Below are positions 7,630-15,050 of a DNA stretch of 15,050 nucleotides, one piece after another (the first letter of the stretch is position 1; each line of letters opens with the position of its first letter). The notes under the pieces were generated by a model. That model was given only the letters and a program-made list of their open reading frames with translations. It was not told the origin of the DNA and searched no databases. Made by a program: the position numbers and the translations under genes. The DNA is from Stramenopiles sp. TOSAG23-2 (lineage: Eukaryota > Sar): assembly GCA_900128395.1 (NCBI GenBank), contig LT649731.1, forward strand, positions 1 to 15,050, in the 5' to 3' direction.

Positions 7630-8610
7630 ATGCGTGGAATGAATAAAAAGTATAGCCACGACAATGAGTTTCATATAAATCATAATAATAATAATAATAA
7701 CATGGCAACAACAGAAACAATATCAGTATTTTCTGGAAACTTATTTATAGGATTATGTTTATCCGTATTAGCAACATTGATGAATTCGACTGGAATGAAT
7801 TTACAACGATATTCAAAAACAAAGGATAGGCCATGTTTAAATGTTATAGGAATTATTTTAAGCACAGCTTGCGGTTTAGTTGATATGTGTAGTTTTCATT
7901 TTGCACCACAATCATTACTAGCACCTGTTGGTGCATTTACGTTAGTTTTCAACTTATTATTAGCACCAATATTACATTCCGAAAAAATACTTTTATTAGA
8001 TTTGTTATCAACTTTGTTGGTTTTTGTGGGTACAATTACATGTTTGTATTATGGTAGTCGTCATAAACAAACGTATGAATTAGATGAATTGTATAACTTA
8101 GCAATGCAAAAAACGTTCCATGTCTATGTTGTTTTTGTGATTGCAACTATTTTAACTTTAATATTGTATATACGTAATTCTGAAAAATTAGGTCGTGGTA
8201 CGTTACGTTCCGTTGGTGTTGCATATCCATTATGTGCCGGTATATTAGGTGGTTCAACTGTATTAACAGTTCGTACTATTGGTGAAATTTGCAAAACATC
8301 AGATTATTCCATTTACGTTGTAATTGCATTGATATTACTGGTTGCATGCATTGCTTTCTCACAAATTTTTGTATTGAATCGTGGTTTGGGTAAACATTCA
8401 TCATTATTAATTATACCCGTCTTTACAGGGACATTTATAAGTGCTAATATAGTTGGTGGTGGTATATTGTATCAAGAATTTGCAAAAGCAACAACGCAAG
8501 AACGTTATGCATATTCATTTGGTTTAATGTTAGTAATTTTTGGTGTGTTGGTATTAACATTGAAGGAAAGGAAAGAGAAAAAAGTATTGAAACAGGTAGA
8601 AATGGATTGA
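7630..8610 (+). CDS. NIPA-like magnesium transporter
   Basis: Membrane protein of the NIPA family (formerly DUF803), whose members carry Mg2+ and are distantly related to the drug/metabolite transporters. About nine hydrophobic segments can be placed (counting from the ATG at 7630): roughly 35-55, 70-90, 97-117, 120-141, 162-182, 197-217, 227-249, 257-280 and 294-311. Family signatures are FAPQSLLAPVGAFTLVFNLL (91-110) and the glycine-rich GILGGSTVLTVRTIGEI (204-220). The C-terminus is short, basic and cytosolic-looking (KERKEKKVLK). The start is uncertain: ATG at 7630 has a poor context and adds an Asn run, while ATG at 7702 (AACATGG) has the best context and gives a 302-residue protein with a normal family length. 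Which membrane it sits in cannot be told. Confidence 0.87.
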   Translation: MRGMNKKYSHDNEFHINHNNNNNNMATTETISVFSGNLFIGLCLSVLATLMNSTGMNLQRYSKTKDRPCLNVIGIILSTACGLVDMCSFHFAPQSLLAPVGAFTLVFNLLLAPILHSEKILLLDLLSTLLVFVGTITCLYYGSRHKQTYELDELYNLAMQKTFHVYVVFVIATILTLILYIRNSEKLGRGTLRSVGVAYPLCAGILGGSTVLTVRTIGEICKTSDYSIYVVIALILLVACIAFSQIFVLNRGLGKHSSLLIIPVFTGTFISANIVGGGILYQEFAKATTQERYAYSFGLMLVIFGVLVLTLKERKEKKVLKQVEMD

Positions 8611-8793
8611 TTTGTATGTGTATTTATAAATATATTATTATAGCACAGCACCACATTATTACATATAATGAACCCGGTTTATCTGTGTATAGGAGGTTTG
8701 ATGTTTGATATTATATTATATATAGGTAAATGTTTCTAGTATACAACTACTCCGTACTTAGACTTATTTTATCATATCCACCGCACGCACCAA

Positions 8794-8855
8794 AGAGATA
8801 CTTTTCCTTGTCAGGGTAGCTCTATACTGGCAAGGAAAATCTCTGGGGTCCAGAG
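8794..8855. repeat. Inverted repeat with two competing hairpins
   Basis: The left arm TTTTCCTTGTCAG (8802-8814) pairs with CTGGCAAGGAAAA (8827-8839), 13 pairs including one G-T, around a 12-base loop. AGAGA (8794-8798) pairs with TCTCT (8840-8844) beyond a 3-base bulge. A second perfect stem, CTCTGG (8841-8846) with CCAGAG (8850-8855), reuses 8841-8844, so the outer part of the first stem and the second stem exclude each other. This could be a 3'-end structure, a small RNA hairpin or a tiny inverted-repeat element. Confidence 0.65.
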
Positions 8856-8930
8856 TACACCCACGCACACACACACACTTTAAATGTTCCCTGAAGTAAC
8901 GTCTCATAAATATATGTGTGATAAAATTTG

Positions 8931-8954
8931 TATATATATATATATATATATATA
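8931..8954. repeat. TA microsatellite
   Basis: A simple alternating TA run in the gap between the NIPA-like and ALDH genes. Similar runs occur at about 3096-3114, 6902-6916 (inside the intron) and 14350-14362. They are typical of AT-rich eukaryotic DNA and have no specific function I can read. Confidence 0.7.
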
Positions 8955-9003
8955 CATGAACGTACAAGAAATTTAAAAAAAAAAATAACACGGCGCACTT
9001 TTT

Positions 9004-10545
9004 TTATAACTTTGGTCTAAATACCAACAATCCAACGATTGCAGCAGCAGTTGCTTGTATCATTCTCCATTGAGTCGGTGTTAAAAAGCCGGTTACTAAC
9101 ATTTTAACAATTGTATCGTACATAGAATCATCTGGGCCAGGGAACATGGATGGCGACAAGTATTTGCCTTTACGTAAAACAGCGCGGAAGTGCGTAAATT
9201 CATCGAATCCCCATTTATTACCATAATATCCCATTCCACTAGCACCAATACCACCAAATGGCAAATTGGAATTTGCAACATGAGAAAGTGTATCATTGAT
9301 ACAGACACCACCACTTGCTGTATTATCTAAAACTTTATTTATATTATCTTCATCATTTGAAAATACATACAATGCTAATGGACTTTCACATACGTGTTTA
9401 ACAATTTTAATAGCTTCATCCAGATTATCAAAAGTAACTACAGATAGAGCAGGGCCAAAAATTTCTTCTTGCATCAAACTGTCATTTAAATCAGCATCAA
9501 CAACAATTGTTGGTGGAAAGAATTGCGTGGACGCATTTATACTATCCATATTACCATGCACAACTTTACCGCTAGTACTGGTAACTAACCCTTTAACTCG
9601 TTCGACATGTCTTGGATGAATAATTTTACCCCAAGAATTGTTCGATTCTGGTTTATCACCAAATGCTTTATTTAATAATTTTTTCGATTCATTTAAAAAT
9701 TCCTCTTTCACGGATTCGTGCACTATTACATAATCAGGTGCAACACATGTTTGGCCTTGATTACCCCATTTACCAAATGCAACTTGCCCAGCAGCTTTTG
9801 CAATATCAGCTGTCTCATCGATAATGACTGGACTTTTACCACCAAGTTCCAATGTTGTTGGTGTTAAATGTTTGGCAGCTGCTTCCATTACAATACGTGC
9901 CACTGCACCATTGCCGGTGTATACGATATGATCGTAACGAAGCTTTAACAATGCAGTCGTTTCTGCCACAGCGCCTTGAACAACACGACATACAGATGGA
10001 TCCATATATTTATGAATAAGTTCTTCCGTAAGCTTTGCACAATTTGGTGATAATTCAGATGGCTTGATAATACAACAATTCCCAGCAGCAATTACATAAG
10101 TCAATGGTCTTAGCACTAGCTGGATTGGGTAATTCCATGGTGCTATCAATAAAACAACACCTTTAGGATCTTTTCGTACCATTGATTTACCAAAGATGTC
10201 TTGAGCAGAATGTGCCACAGTCTCGTTTGCTGCCCAATCATCCAAATTTTTTAAGCATAGTTTTGCGTCAGCAACTTGCATCATTTCAGGTACACCTCTA
10301 AATTTTGGACCACCTAAATCAGCACGAATGGCTTCTGTAATGCGATCCGTATTCTCTGCAACCATGTCAATGAGTGCTTGTAATTGTGTGCGACGAAAGT
10401 CTAAATCCTTTGTCTTTCCACTTTCAAAAGTATATCGTAACTCTGCTAAAATAGGTGAAAAATCAAAGGATTTATTTGCATCTTCCTGTGTTAATTCTTC
10501 TCTAACTGATAATAAACCTTGGTTTGTTTGCGATATGGTAGCCAT
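9004..10545 (-). CDS. HFD1: Class 3 (fatty) aldehyde dehydrogenase, membrane-tailed
   Basis: NAD(P)-dependent oxidation of long-chain aldehydes to fatty acids; the family includes animal ALDH3A2 and yeast HFD1. The 513-residue frame has all catalytic parts: PWNYP with the oxyanion Asn138, the cofactor-site YTGNGAVARIV (209-219), LELGGKSP with general base Glu233, GNQGQTC with nucleophile Cys267, and EEIFGP with Glu361. The class 3 hallmark near the C-terminus, LPFGGIGASGMGYYGNKWGFDEF (428 on), is present. A C-terminal extension ends in a hydrophobic patch ATAAAIVGLLVF (499-510) and PKL, which suits a tail anchor in ER, mitochondrial outer or peroxisomal membrane. It has no introns. The 5' flank on the coding strand is a CA repeat. 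The symbol is by analogy with yeast; the family call is secure. Confidence 0.95.
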   Translation of the reverse strand: MATISQTNQGLLSVREELTQEDANKSFDFSPILAELRYTFESGKTKDLDFRRTQLQALIDMVAENTDRITEAIRADLGGPKFRGVPEMMQVADAKLCLKNLDDWAANETVAHSAQDIFGKSMVRKDPKGVVLLIAPWNYPIQLVLRPLTYVIAAGNCCIIKPSELSPNCAKLTEELIHKYMDPSVCRVVQGAVAETTALLKLRYDHIVYTGNGAVARIVMEAAAKHLTPTTLELGGKSPVIIDETADIAKAAGQVAFGKWGNQGQTCVAPDYVIVHESVKEEFLNESKKLLNKAFGDKPESNNSWGKIIHPRHVERVKGLVTSTSGKVVHGNMDSINASTQFFPPTIVVDADLNDSLMQEEIFGPALSVVTFDNLDEAIKIVKHVCESPLALYVFSNDEDNINKVLDNTASGGVCINDTLSHVANSNLPFGGIGASGMGYYGNKWGFDEFTHFRAVLRKGKYLSPSMFPGPDDSMYDTIVKMLVTGFLTPTQWRMIQATAAAIVGLLVFRPKL

Positions 10546-11230
10546 CTTGTTTTTGCTTGCGTGTGTGTGTGTGTGCGATATCTTTCTCTTGTATATATAT
10601 TATATATATTATAGTAAGTGTATGTTGGTCTCCTCTTCTACAATACATACTTCTGTTCTACATAATAGATACATATATTGTACTTTATACTCACACATCA
10701 TATATGGTAATAATATTCACACACTGGAGGAGGTGGAGATATATAATACGTGCATACTACTACAGCAGATTTATGGAATTTGATCATCATCGAATAATAT
10801 TTATACCATCTAGCTAAAATTGTATTTTTATGGTACTTATTCCTTAATTTTTGAAAAGACTATTGTTTGTCCTAATCCTATTAATCTACTAGTTTTTTCC
10901 GTCTCTCAATAGTTTAAGGGAAACAGTTACATCAACTTTTTGCCACTACGAGAAACCTCACATTTTTTTTAATAGCCACAAACCTATAAGCACCTATACA
11001 GTAATAGTGCTATGATAGGCACCTATAATAGGAAAGTGACATACATAAGAAGCACAACAATAAGCCCCTAAAACACATATAATTGAATAAAATAAATATA
11101 CATTATACGATGTATGGATAGAAATAATATATTATATACAGATGAAAAACGAATGTACTATACTAATAGAAAGGGATAAATATAGTAAGAATAACATAAC
11201 ATATACAATAATTATAAATAGGAAAAAAAA
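10546..11230. promoter_or_regulatory. Divergent ALDH/Tim10 intergenic region
   Basis: This 685-base gap should contain promoters for both genes. Close to the ALDH start is a GT repeat (about 10559-10576; CA on the coding strand). Nearer Tim10 are GCACCTATA at 10990-10998 and again at 11019-11027, with AACCTATA at 10981-10988, a possible factor-binding array. Short plus-strand frames at 10557-10817 are low complexity and not supported. The bases before the Tim10 ATG are an A run, a favourable context. Confidence 0.45.
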
Positions 11231-11506
11231 ATGTCGCTTTTTGGTGGTGCTAGTAGACAAACCAAAGAGGAAGAGTTGGCCATGGAAATGCACATGGAAG
11301 GAACTTTAAAAGTTTTTAATAATATGAGTAGATTGTGTTTTAAAAAATGTATACCAAATTTTCATGAAGCAGAGTTAAACGTTGCAGAATACACTTGTAT
11401 CGACCGTTGCTCGGCAAAATTTATGCAATGTAATGAAGCTGTAACTAAAGTACTGAATGAGGTGCAACAAGAACAAATGAAAATGCAACAAAGTATGGGA
11501 CAATAA
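11231..11506 (+). CDS. TIM10: Mitochondrial import chaperone Tim10
   Basis: Small TIM chaperone of the mitochondrial intermembrane space. With Tim9 it normally forms a hexameric ring that carries hydrophobic precursors to the TIM22 and SAM machineries. The 91-residue protein has the twin CX3C signature: Cys36-FKK-Cys40 and Cys56-IDR-Cys60, which form the two disulphides after Mia40-driven import. The wording KKCIP, EAEL and CIDRCSAKF matches Tim10 rather than Tim9, Tim8 or Tim13. The loop between the motifs is 15 residues, one shorter than in the Tim10 proteins I know. There is no presequence, as expected for the family, and the C-terminal helix is Gln/Met-rich. It is intronless. Confidence 0.93.
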   Translation: MSLFGGASRQTKEEELAMEMHMEGTLKVFNNMSRLCFKKCIPNFHEAELNVAEYTCIDRCSAKFMQCNEAVTKVLNEVQQEQMKMQQSMGQ

Positions 11507-11748
11507 TATAATATGATCTTTATATAATATATAAATAAAAATAAAAAATTTAATATTTTACTAATATGATATCATGAGTAATATAATAATAACGCGTGAT
11601 GTATTGTTAAATATAATATTTAAAAGTGTGTGCAACATTCTCACACAACATTTTATACTTTTTTGCATCTCTCTCCACAAACATTTTTGTAGCATAGCTC
11701 TAACAGAGACCAGGACATATTTAAACGCATACGTACGTACATTTTTAT
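11507..11748. other. Short convergent gap
   Basis: A 242-base AT-rich gap between the ends of Tim10 and the pseudokinase gene. Overlapping small frames (such as 11574 onward) run into the pseudokinase antisense and look like chance. A TACGTACGTA palindrome lies near 11730-11739. No other structure is evident. Confidence 0.45.
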
Positions 11749-14310
11749 TCATTTCATTCCTCGGGCTGCAAATTGTTTCTTCAACATATCAGCAAAACTT
11801 CCACCACCACCACTACTACTTCCATTGTCTTTATCTTCATCTTTTTTCAATTTCGTTTTATCAACAGTTTTTGTTTTCTTTAATGCGCCTTTTGAAAAAC
11901 TTTTAATACCAGCTAACATGCCAAGTCTTCCATTTGAACTTGGGGGTGTTGGCATGGACATTGCACGTTGCATACGTGGCGCAGAAGTTGATGGTATATT
12001 TGTTGTTGTCGTTCCTCCAGAATTATTACCAATAGTTGTATTTACTCTTGGTCTTGGAGGAGATGGTATACTTTTTGCTACGGGTGGTGATGCTGTATTA
12101 TTATTATTATTAGCATTTGTATTGAACAAAGCATCTGGATTCAAACCAGCTTGTAAACATTTAGCCCTGACTGCACCTTCTGGCACACCAACTTTCAGCA
12201 TTGAACGAAATTTATCATATTCAGGACCTAATTGATTTTTAATTCCCTGCTCTTTCGTTTCCTCTACCTCATGTTTCTCTACCACAGGTTTTTCTTCAGC
12301 TGTCTTTGCATTACTATTGTTGTTGATATTATTACCATTGTTGCTACTATTATTGGTATTTCCATTATTAACAGCATTAGTGGCATCCGTATTAGTAGTT
12401 GTATTATTATTCAAAAAATCGCTTCTTAAACTTTGATAGGTACTTCCGCCTTTTCTAGAACGATTGTAACGGCCTTTTTTACGATTAGGAGAACGTGGTT
12501 TCAGACTAATAGCTTCTTTTTTTGCTTGGATTTTATGCATTTCTTTACCTTCCAACGATGCATCATGACAACATTTTTTTAAAAGTTGTTTCCAATCATC
12601 CACATCATCTTCATCAAGTATATCCTCTGGTAATTGTATCGGGTTTGATTTAATGTCTACATTCTCATCCTCCGTAAATTGAAAAAAACTTAATTCAGCA
12701 ATTTCTTCTAGTGTCACAATTCCATCATGATACCTTGCTCGCGTACTATTATTATTATTGCTACTGCCTTTCTTATTATTCGTTTTGCGTTTCTTTTTCT
12801 TACTATTGTCATGAAAAACTTCTTCAACATCCTCGATATCTTCACTAATTTTACATTGTTTTTCATTATTATCATTTTCATTAATATCATTATCATCATC
12901 ATCTTTTTGCTTATTTGATTCATTGCTATTATGATCCCCATTTTCTTCATTGCCATCATCTTCTTCTTTGTCACTATCATCATCATCCTCTTCATCATTA
13001 TTGTTACCATCATCATCAGAGAACGGTTCTTCCTCCGGTGTGATCCATCCACCTTCAAATATCAAATCCAATATACGTCTTATTGGACTGTTCCATCGCC
13101 GCCTTGAAGCGCTTAAACCAGTATAATTTGGCTTATATTCAATCATTTCAATACCAAAAGCCATTTCAAAAAATAAATACCCAAAAATAACAGCTAAATG
13201 TTCCGTTGTATTTAATGATACAGTCTTTTTTACCAAACGGCTTCTTTTATTCGAAAGCCCACAGCCAAAAACTGCAGTTTCCCATCCGGTTATAACTACA
13301 CGATATGACCCAGCTGAGTCGGATAATACCATCACATTGCCCGTATGCAATGGTATGTATGAAAAACCATGTTGTTTTAAAGCAATTAATCCTTCTAAAA
13401 TCTGACGTCCCCATACACGTAATTTTTTAAATTTCACTGGGCGTCCACCACGTCCATACATACTCTTCTTTTGTACTAATGGATCTTGTACTCTGTATAT
13501 TAAATCTCTTAGACTTCCACTTGGTACAAATGGGTTGCCAAATGCTAAAACTGGATTTTCTGTCGTTCGATTTGAGACAACATCAATTTCCCATATTGGT
13601 AATAAATAGGGATGTCGTATGGAGGTCAATCTAACTATTAAAGTATCTAATGTTTCCTTGCTATGTTTTTCCAAAAGCTTTGATGCAGCAAATCCTTGAA
13701 TTTCAATTAATGACATAATAACTCGAAAAATTCTACTGTTCTTCCTTTCAAAACCATTCACACTTGCTTCTTTGTTTTGTCGATATTCAGTTGCTGCATC
13801 TGGGCAATATTCAATTAAAAAAAAATGTTTTTTTCCCTCTTCCCGCCTGGACCATAAAGGTAATAAAACATCAATCCATTTATAAAATGAAGAATTACGA
13901 CAAAACGTTGCAGCGCGAATAGCTGCTTTTGACATTTTAGATGATGAAATTTGTACGTTATTGCTTCCAAATGGAGACAAATGCCCTGGTTCTGTTCGTT
14001 TTGGGGATCTAGCTGACTTATTTGTTGTTTTTTTCACTTTCATTTTTTTACTTTTACCATTTCGTCGACCATTATTATTTCTGTTATTATTACTGCCATA
14101 TGAATAATTATTTGATCTATTATTATTATTATTATTATTATTATTGTATTCTCCTTTTCTTTGACCGGTTTCTAAATCATATGTATCAAAAGTTGGTATT
14201 TGTGTATATTCACCACGTATTAATTGTCGTTCACGCCATAATCGTATGAACATTAATATTGATCCAACAACAATAGCACATAAAAATACAAATATTAAAT
14301 CTGCCAACAT
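11749..14310 (-). CDS. Membrane-anchored PXK/Slob-like pseudokinase with WH2 motif
   Basis: An 853-residue protein with an unusual layout. Residues 4-23 are a hydrophobic anchor followed by RLWRER, predicting a cytosolic body. An Asn-rich linker (55-80) and basic region follow. A kinase-like fold spans about 160-545: an alpha-C-like segment (223-243, TLIVRLTSIRHPYLLPIW), GSLRDLI (265-271), a catalytic-loop equivalent HTGNVMV (322-328) with Asn but no HRD Asp, and ITGWE (340-344) where DFG is expected. No glycine loop is clear, so catalysis is unlikely. An acidic Asp/Glu/Asn insertion (about 428-528) interrupts the C-lobe before TLEEIAELSFF. The tail has a CCDC53-like helix (700-729, KFRSMLKVGVPEGAVRAK) and a WH2-like motif (798-815, MLAGIKSFSKGALKKTKT). 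PXK proteins carry PX, kinase-like and WH2 parts; here a membrane anchor stands in place of PX. Likely role (inference): linking a membrane to actin. Confidence 0.82.
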   Translation of the reverse strand: MLADLIFVFLCAIVVGSILMFIRLWRERQLIRGEYTQIPTFDTYDLETGQRKGEYNNNNNNNNNRSNNYSYGSNNNRNNNGRRNGKSKKMKVKKTTNKSARSPKRTEPGHLSPFGSNNVQISSSKMSKAAIRAATFCRNSSFYKWIDVLLPLWSRREEGKKHFFLIEYCPDAATEYRQNKEASVNGFERKNSRIFRVIMSLIEIQGFAASKLLEKHSKETLDTLIVRLTSIRHPYLLPIWEIDVVSNRTTENPVLAFGNPFVPSGSLRDLIYRVQDPLVQKKSMYGRGGRPVKFKKLRVWGRQILEGLIALKQHGFSYIPLHTGNVMVLSDSAGSYRVVITGWETAVFGCGLSNKRSRLVKKTVSLNTTEHLAVIFGYLFFEMAFGIEMIEYKPNYTGLSASRRRWNSPIRRILDLIFEGGWITPEEEPFSDDDGNNNDEEDDDDSDKEEDDGNEENGDHNSNESNKQKDDDDNDINENDNNEKQCKISEDIEDVEEVFHDNSKKKKRKTNNKKGSSNNNNSTRARYHDGIVTLEEIAELSFFQFTEDENVDIKSNPIQLPEDILDEDDVDDWKQLLKKCCHDASLEGKEMHKIQAKKEAISLKPRSPNRKKGRYNRSRKGGSTYQSLRSDFLNNNTTTNTDATNAVNNGNTNNSSNNGNNINNNSNAKTAEEKPVVEKHEVEETKEQGIKNQLGPEYDKFRSMLKVGVPEGAVRAKCLQAGLNPDALFNTNANNNNNTASPPVAKSIPSPPRPRVNTTIGNNSGGTTTTNIPSTSAPRMQRAMSMPTPPSSNGRLGMLAGIKSFSKGALKKTKTVDKTKLKKDEDKDNGSSSGGGGSFADMLKKQFAARGMK

Positions 14311-15050
14311 TGCTCAACAAATATTATTATCAACTAAATTAAATTTAAATATATATATATATAGTTTTGGTTATCTTACTCGAACCTTTGTTTTACAAAA
14401 GCATGCCTAGGAGATTGTGTCTTTGCTCTTCTTTTCACTTTTAAATCTTTTTTTTCTTTTTGTTTTCAATATTATGTATAACATACGATGATTATTAATT
14501 ATTAATAATTTCATCAACAACAAAAAATGGCTCATATTTTGAATATCAGGCTGGCGGAAAAGAGGAAGAGAAGAAAAAAAAAGAAAGGGAGAAAAAAGAA
14601 GGAAAAGAAGGGAAAAAAAGAAGAGAATTATAAACTTGTTAGAAATAACTTTTAACAAACCAATATTCGGATATTTTAAATTATGATATCAAAGTAGATT
14701 AAATCAGATATTAGATATAGGATATATATTACTCTACGACTACTTGTTTCAGGCTTTGGTACAAACGCATATAGGCCAGCCTGATCGTATTGTAAGAAAA
14801 TGTACTTAAATCGTCGAAATTAACCCTAATTTGCACCCTATTTATGCAAAAATGGAAAATATGGACAAATATCACAGTAGCTTAGAATACGAATTTAATA
14901 GGAATATCATTTTAGTACAACAATTTCTAAGTACCTCTCCCATTGTTATGCGCTGACCTGGGACACATTTTGACAGATTTGTATATGAAAACATCATTAA
15001 AAAGTGCAAAAAATTAAAAAAAAAGCAACAAAAGTTTTAATGATATTAGC
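14311..15050. other. Intergenic right end, no confident gene
   Basis: The left part should include the pseudokinase promoter (read on the minus strand), with a TA repeat at about 14350-14362 and an unbroken 72-base purine tract at 14556-14627. Further right, 14753-14791 is an open 13-codon segment (ALVQTHIGQPDRI) lying between TTGTTTCAG and GTAAGA. This looks like a small internal exon of a plus-strand gene leaving the window, but I could not connect it to a second exon. The remainder is AT-rich with only short frames. Confidence 0.4.
14556..14627 (+). repeat. 72-base homopurine tract
   Basis: Every base is A or G, so the complementary strand is an unbroken CT tract about 250-315 bases upstream of the pseudokinase start codon on its coding strand. 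Pyrimidine-rich tracts are common in fungal promoters, and long purine tracts can form triplex DNA. A 42-codon Lys-rich frame through it (14527-14655) is a by-product of the composition. Confidence 0.7.

Larger units (their letters stand above)
8611..9003. other. Convergent intergenic region with a strong hairpin
   Basis: This gap lies between the 3' ends of the NIPA-like and ALDH genes. No gene is supported. It holds a long inverted repeat (8794-8844), an overlapping second hairpin (8841-8855), a CA microsatellite at about 8862-8878 and a TA microsatellite at about 8931-8954. Confidence 0.5.

Noticed and set aside
14407-14658. Minus-strand frame of 83 residues and plus-strand Lys-rich frame at 14527-14655
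   Set aside because: Both are produced by the 72-base purine tract and show only low-complexity sequence.

Overview
The window looks like nuclear DNA from an AT-rich eukaryote, most likely an early-diverging, mitochondriate fungus. Four things point there: fungal-type housekeeping proteins (mitochondrial uL15, Tim10, RNA polymerase III subunit RPC5/Rpc37, a membrane-tailed class 3 aldehyde dehydrogenase), long asparagine runs inside otherwise conserved proteins, one clear short GT-AG intron (83 nt) with a CTAAC-type branch site, and AT microsatellites between genes. I cannot name a genus. No rRNA, tRNA, CRISPR array or intact mobile element was seen, and nothing is viral.

Layout, left to right. 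Positions 1-1080 hold two small, poorly understood candidate genes, each preceded by a similar 5' module (near 81-135 and 738-792). Then come mitochondrial ribosomal protein uL15m (minus), an unrecognised basic helical protein (plus), RPC5 (plus), an unrecognised two-exon protein (minus), a NIPA-type magnesium transporter (plus), fatty aldehyde dehydrogenase (minus), Tim10 (plus) and an 853-residue membrane-anchored PXK-like pseudokinase (minus). The last 740 bases carry no confident gene. Strands mostly alternate, giving three divergent promoter regions (2259-3152, 6990-7629, 10546-11230) and three convergent gaps (5884-6453, 8611-9003, 11507-11748).

The genes do not form a pathway. They are unlinked cell functions: mitochondrial translation and import (uL15m, Tim10), Pol III transcription (RPC5), ion transport (NIPA-like), lipid aldehyde oxidation (ALDH) and probably endosome/actin biology (pseudokinase). 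Coding regions are nearly intron-free: only one of the eight confident genes shows an intron.

The most interesting item is the pseudokinase. It joins an N-terminal membrane anchor, a PXK/Slob-like degraded kinase fold with a long acidic insertion, a short helix resembling WASH-complex subunit CCDC53/WASHC3, and a C-terminal WH2-like actin-binding motif, but has no PX domain. Secondary items are the duplicated 5' modules beside a GC-rich foreign-looking exon, a cluster of DNA palindromes at 2795-2927, a strong hairpin between two convergent genes at 8794-8855, and an apparent one-base frame break at the start of the two-exon gene.
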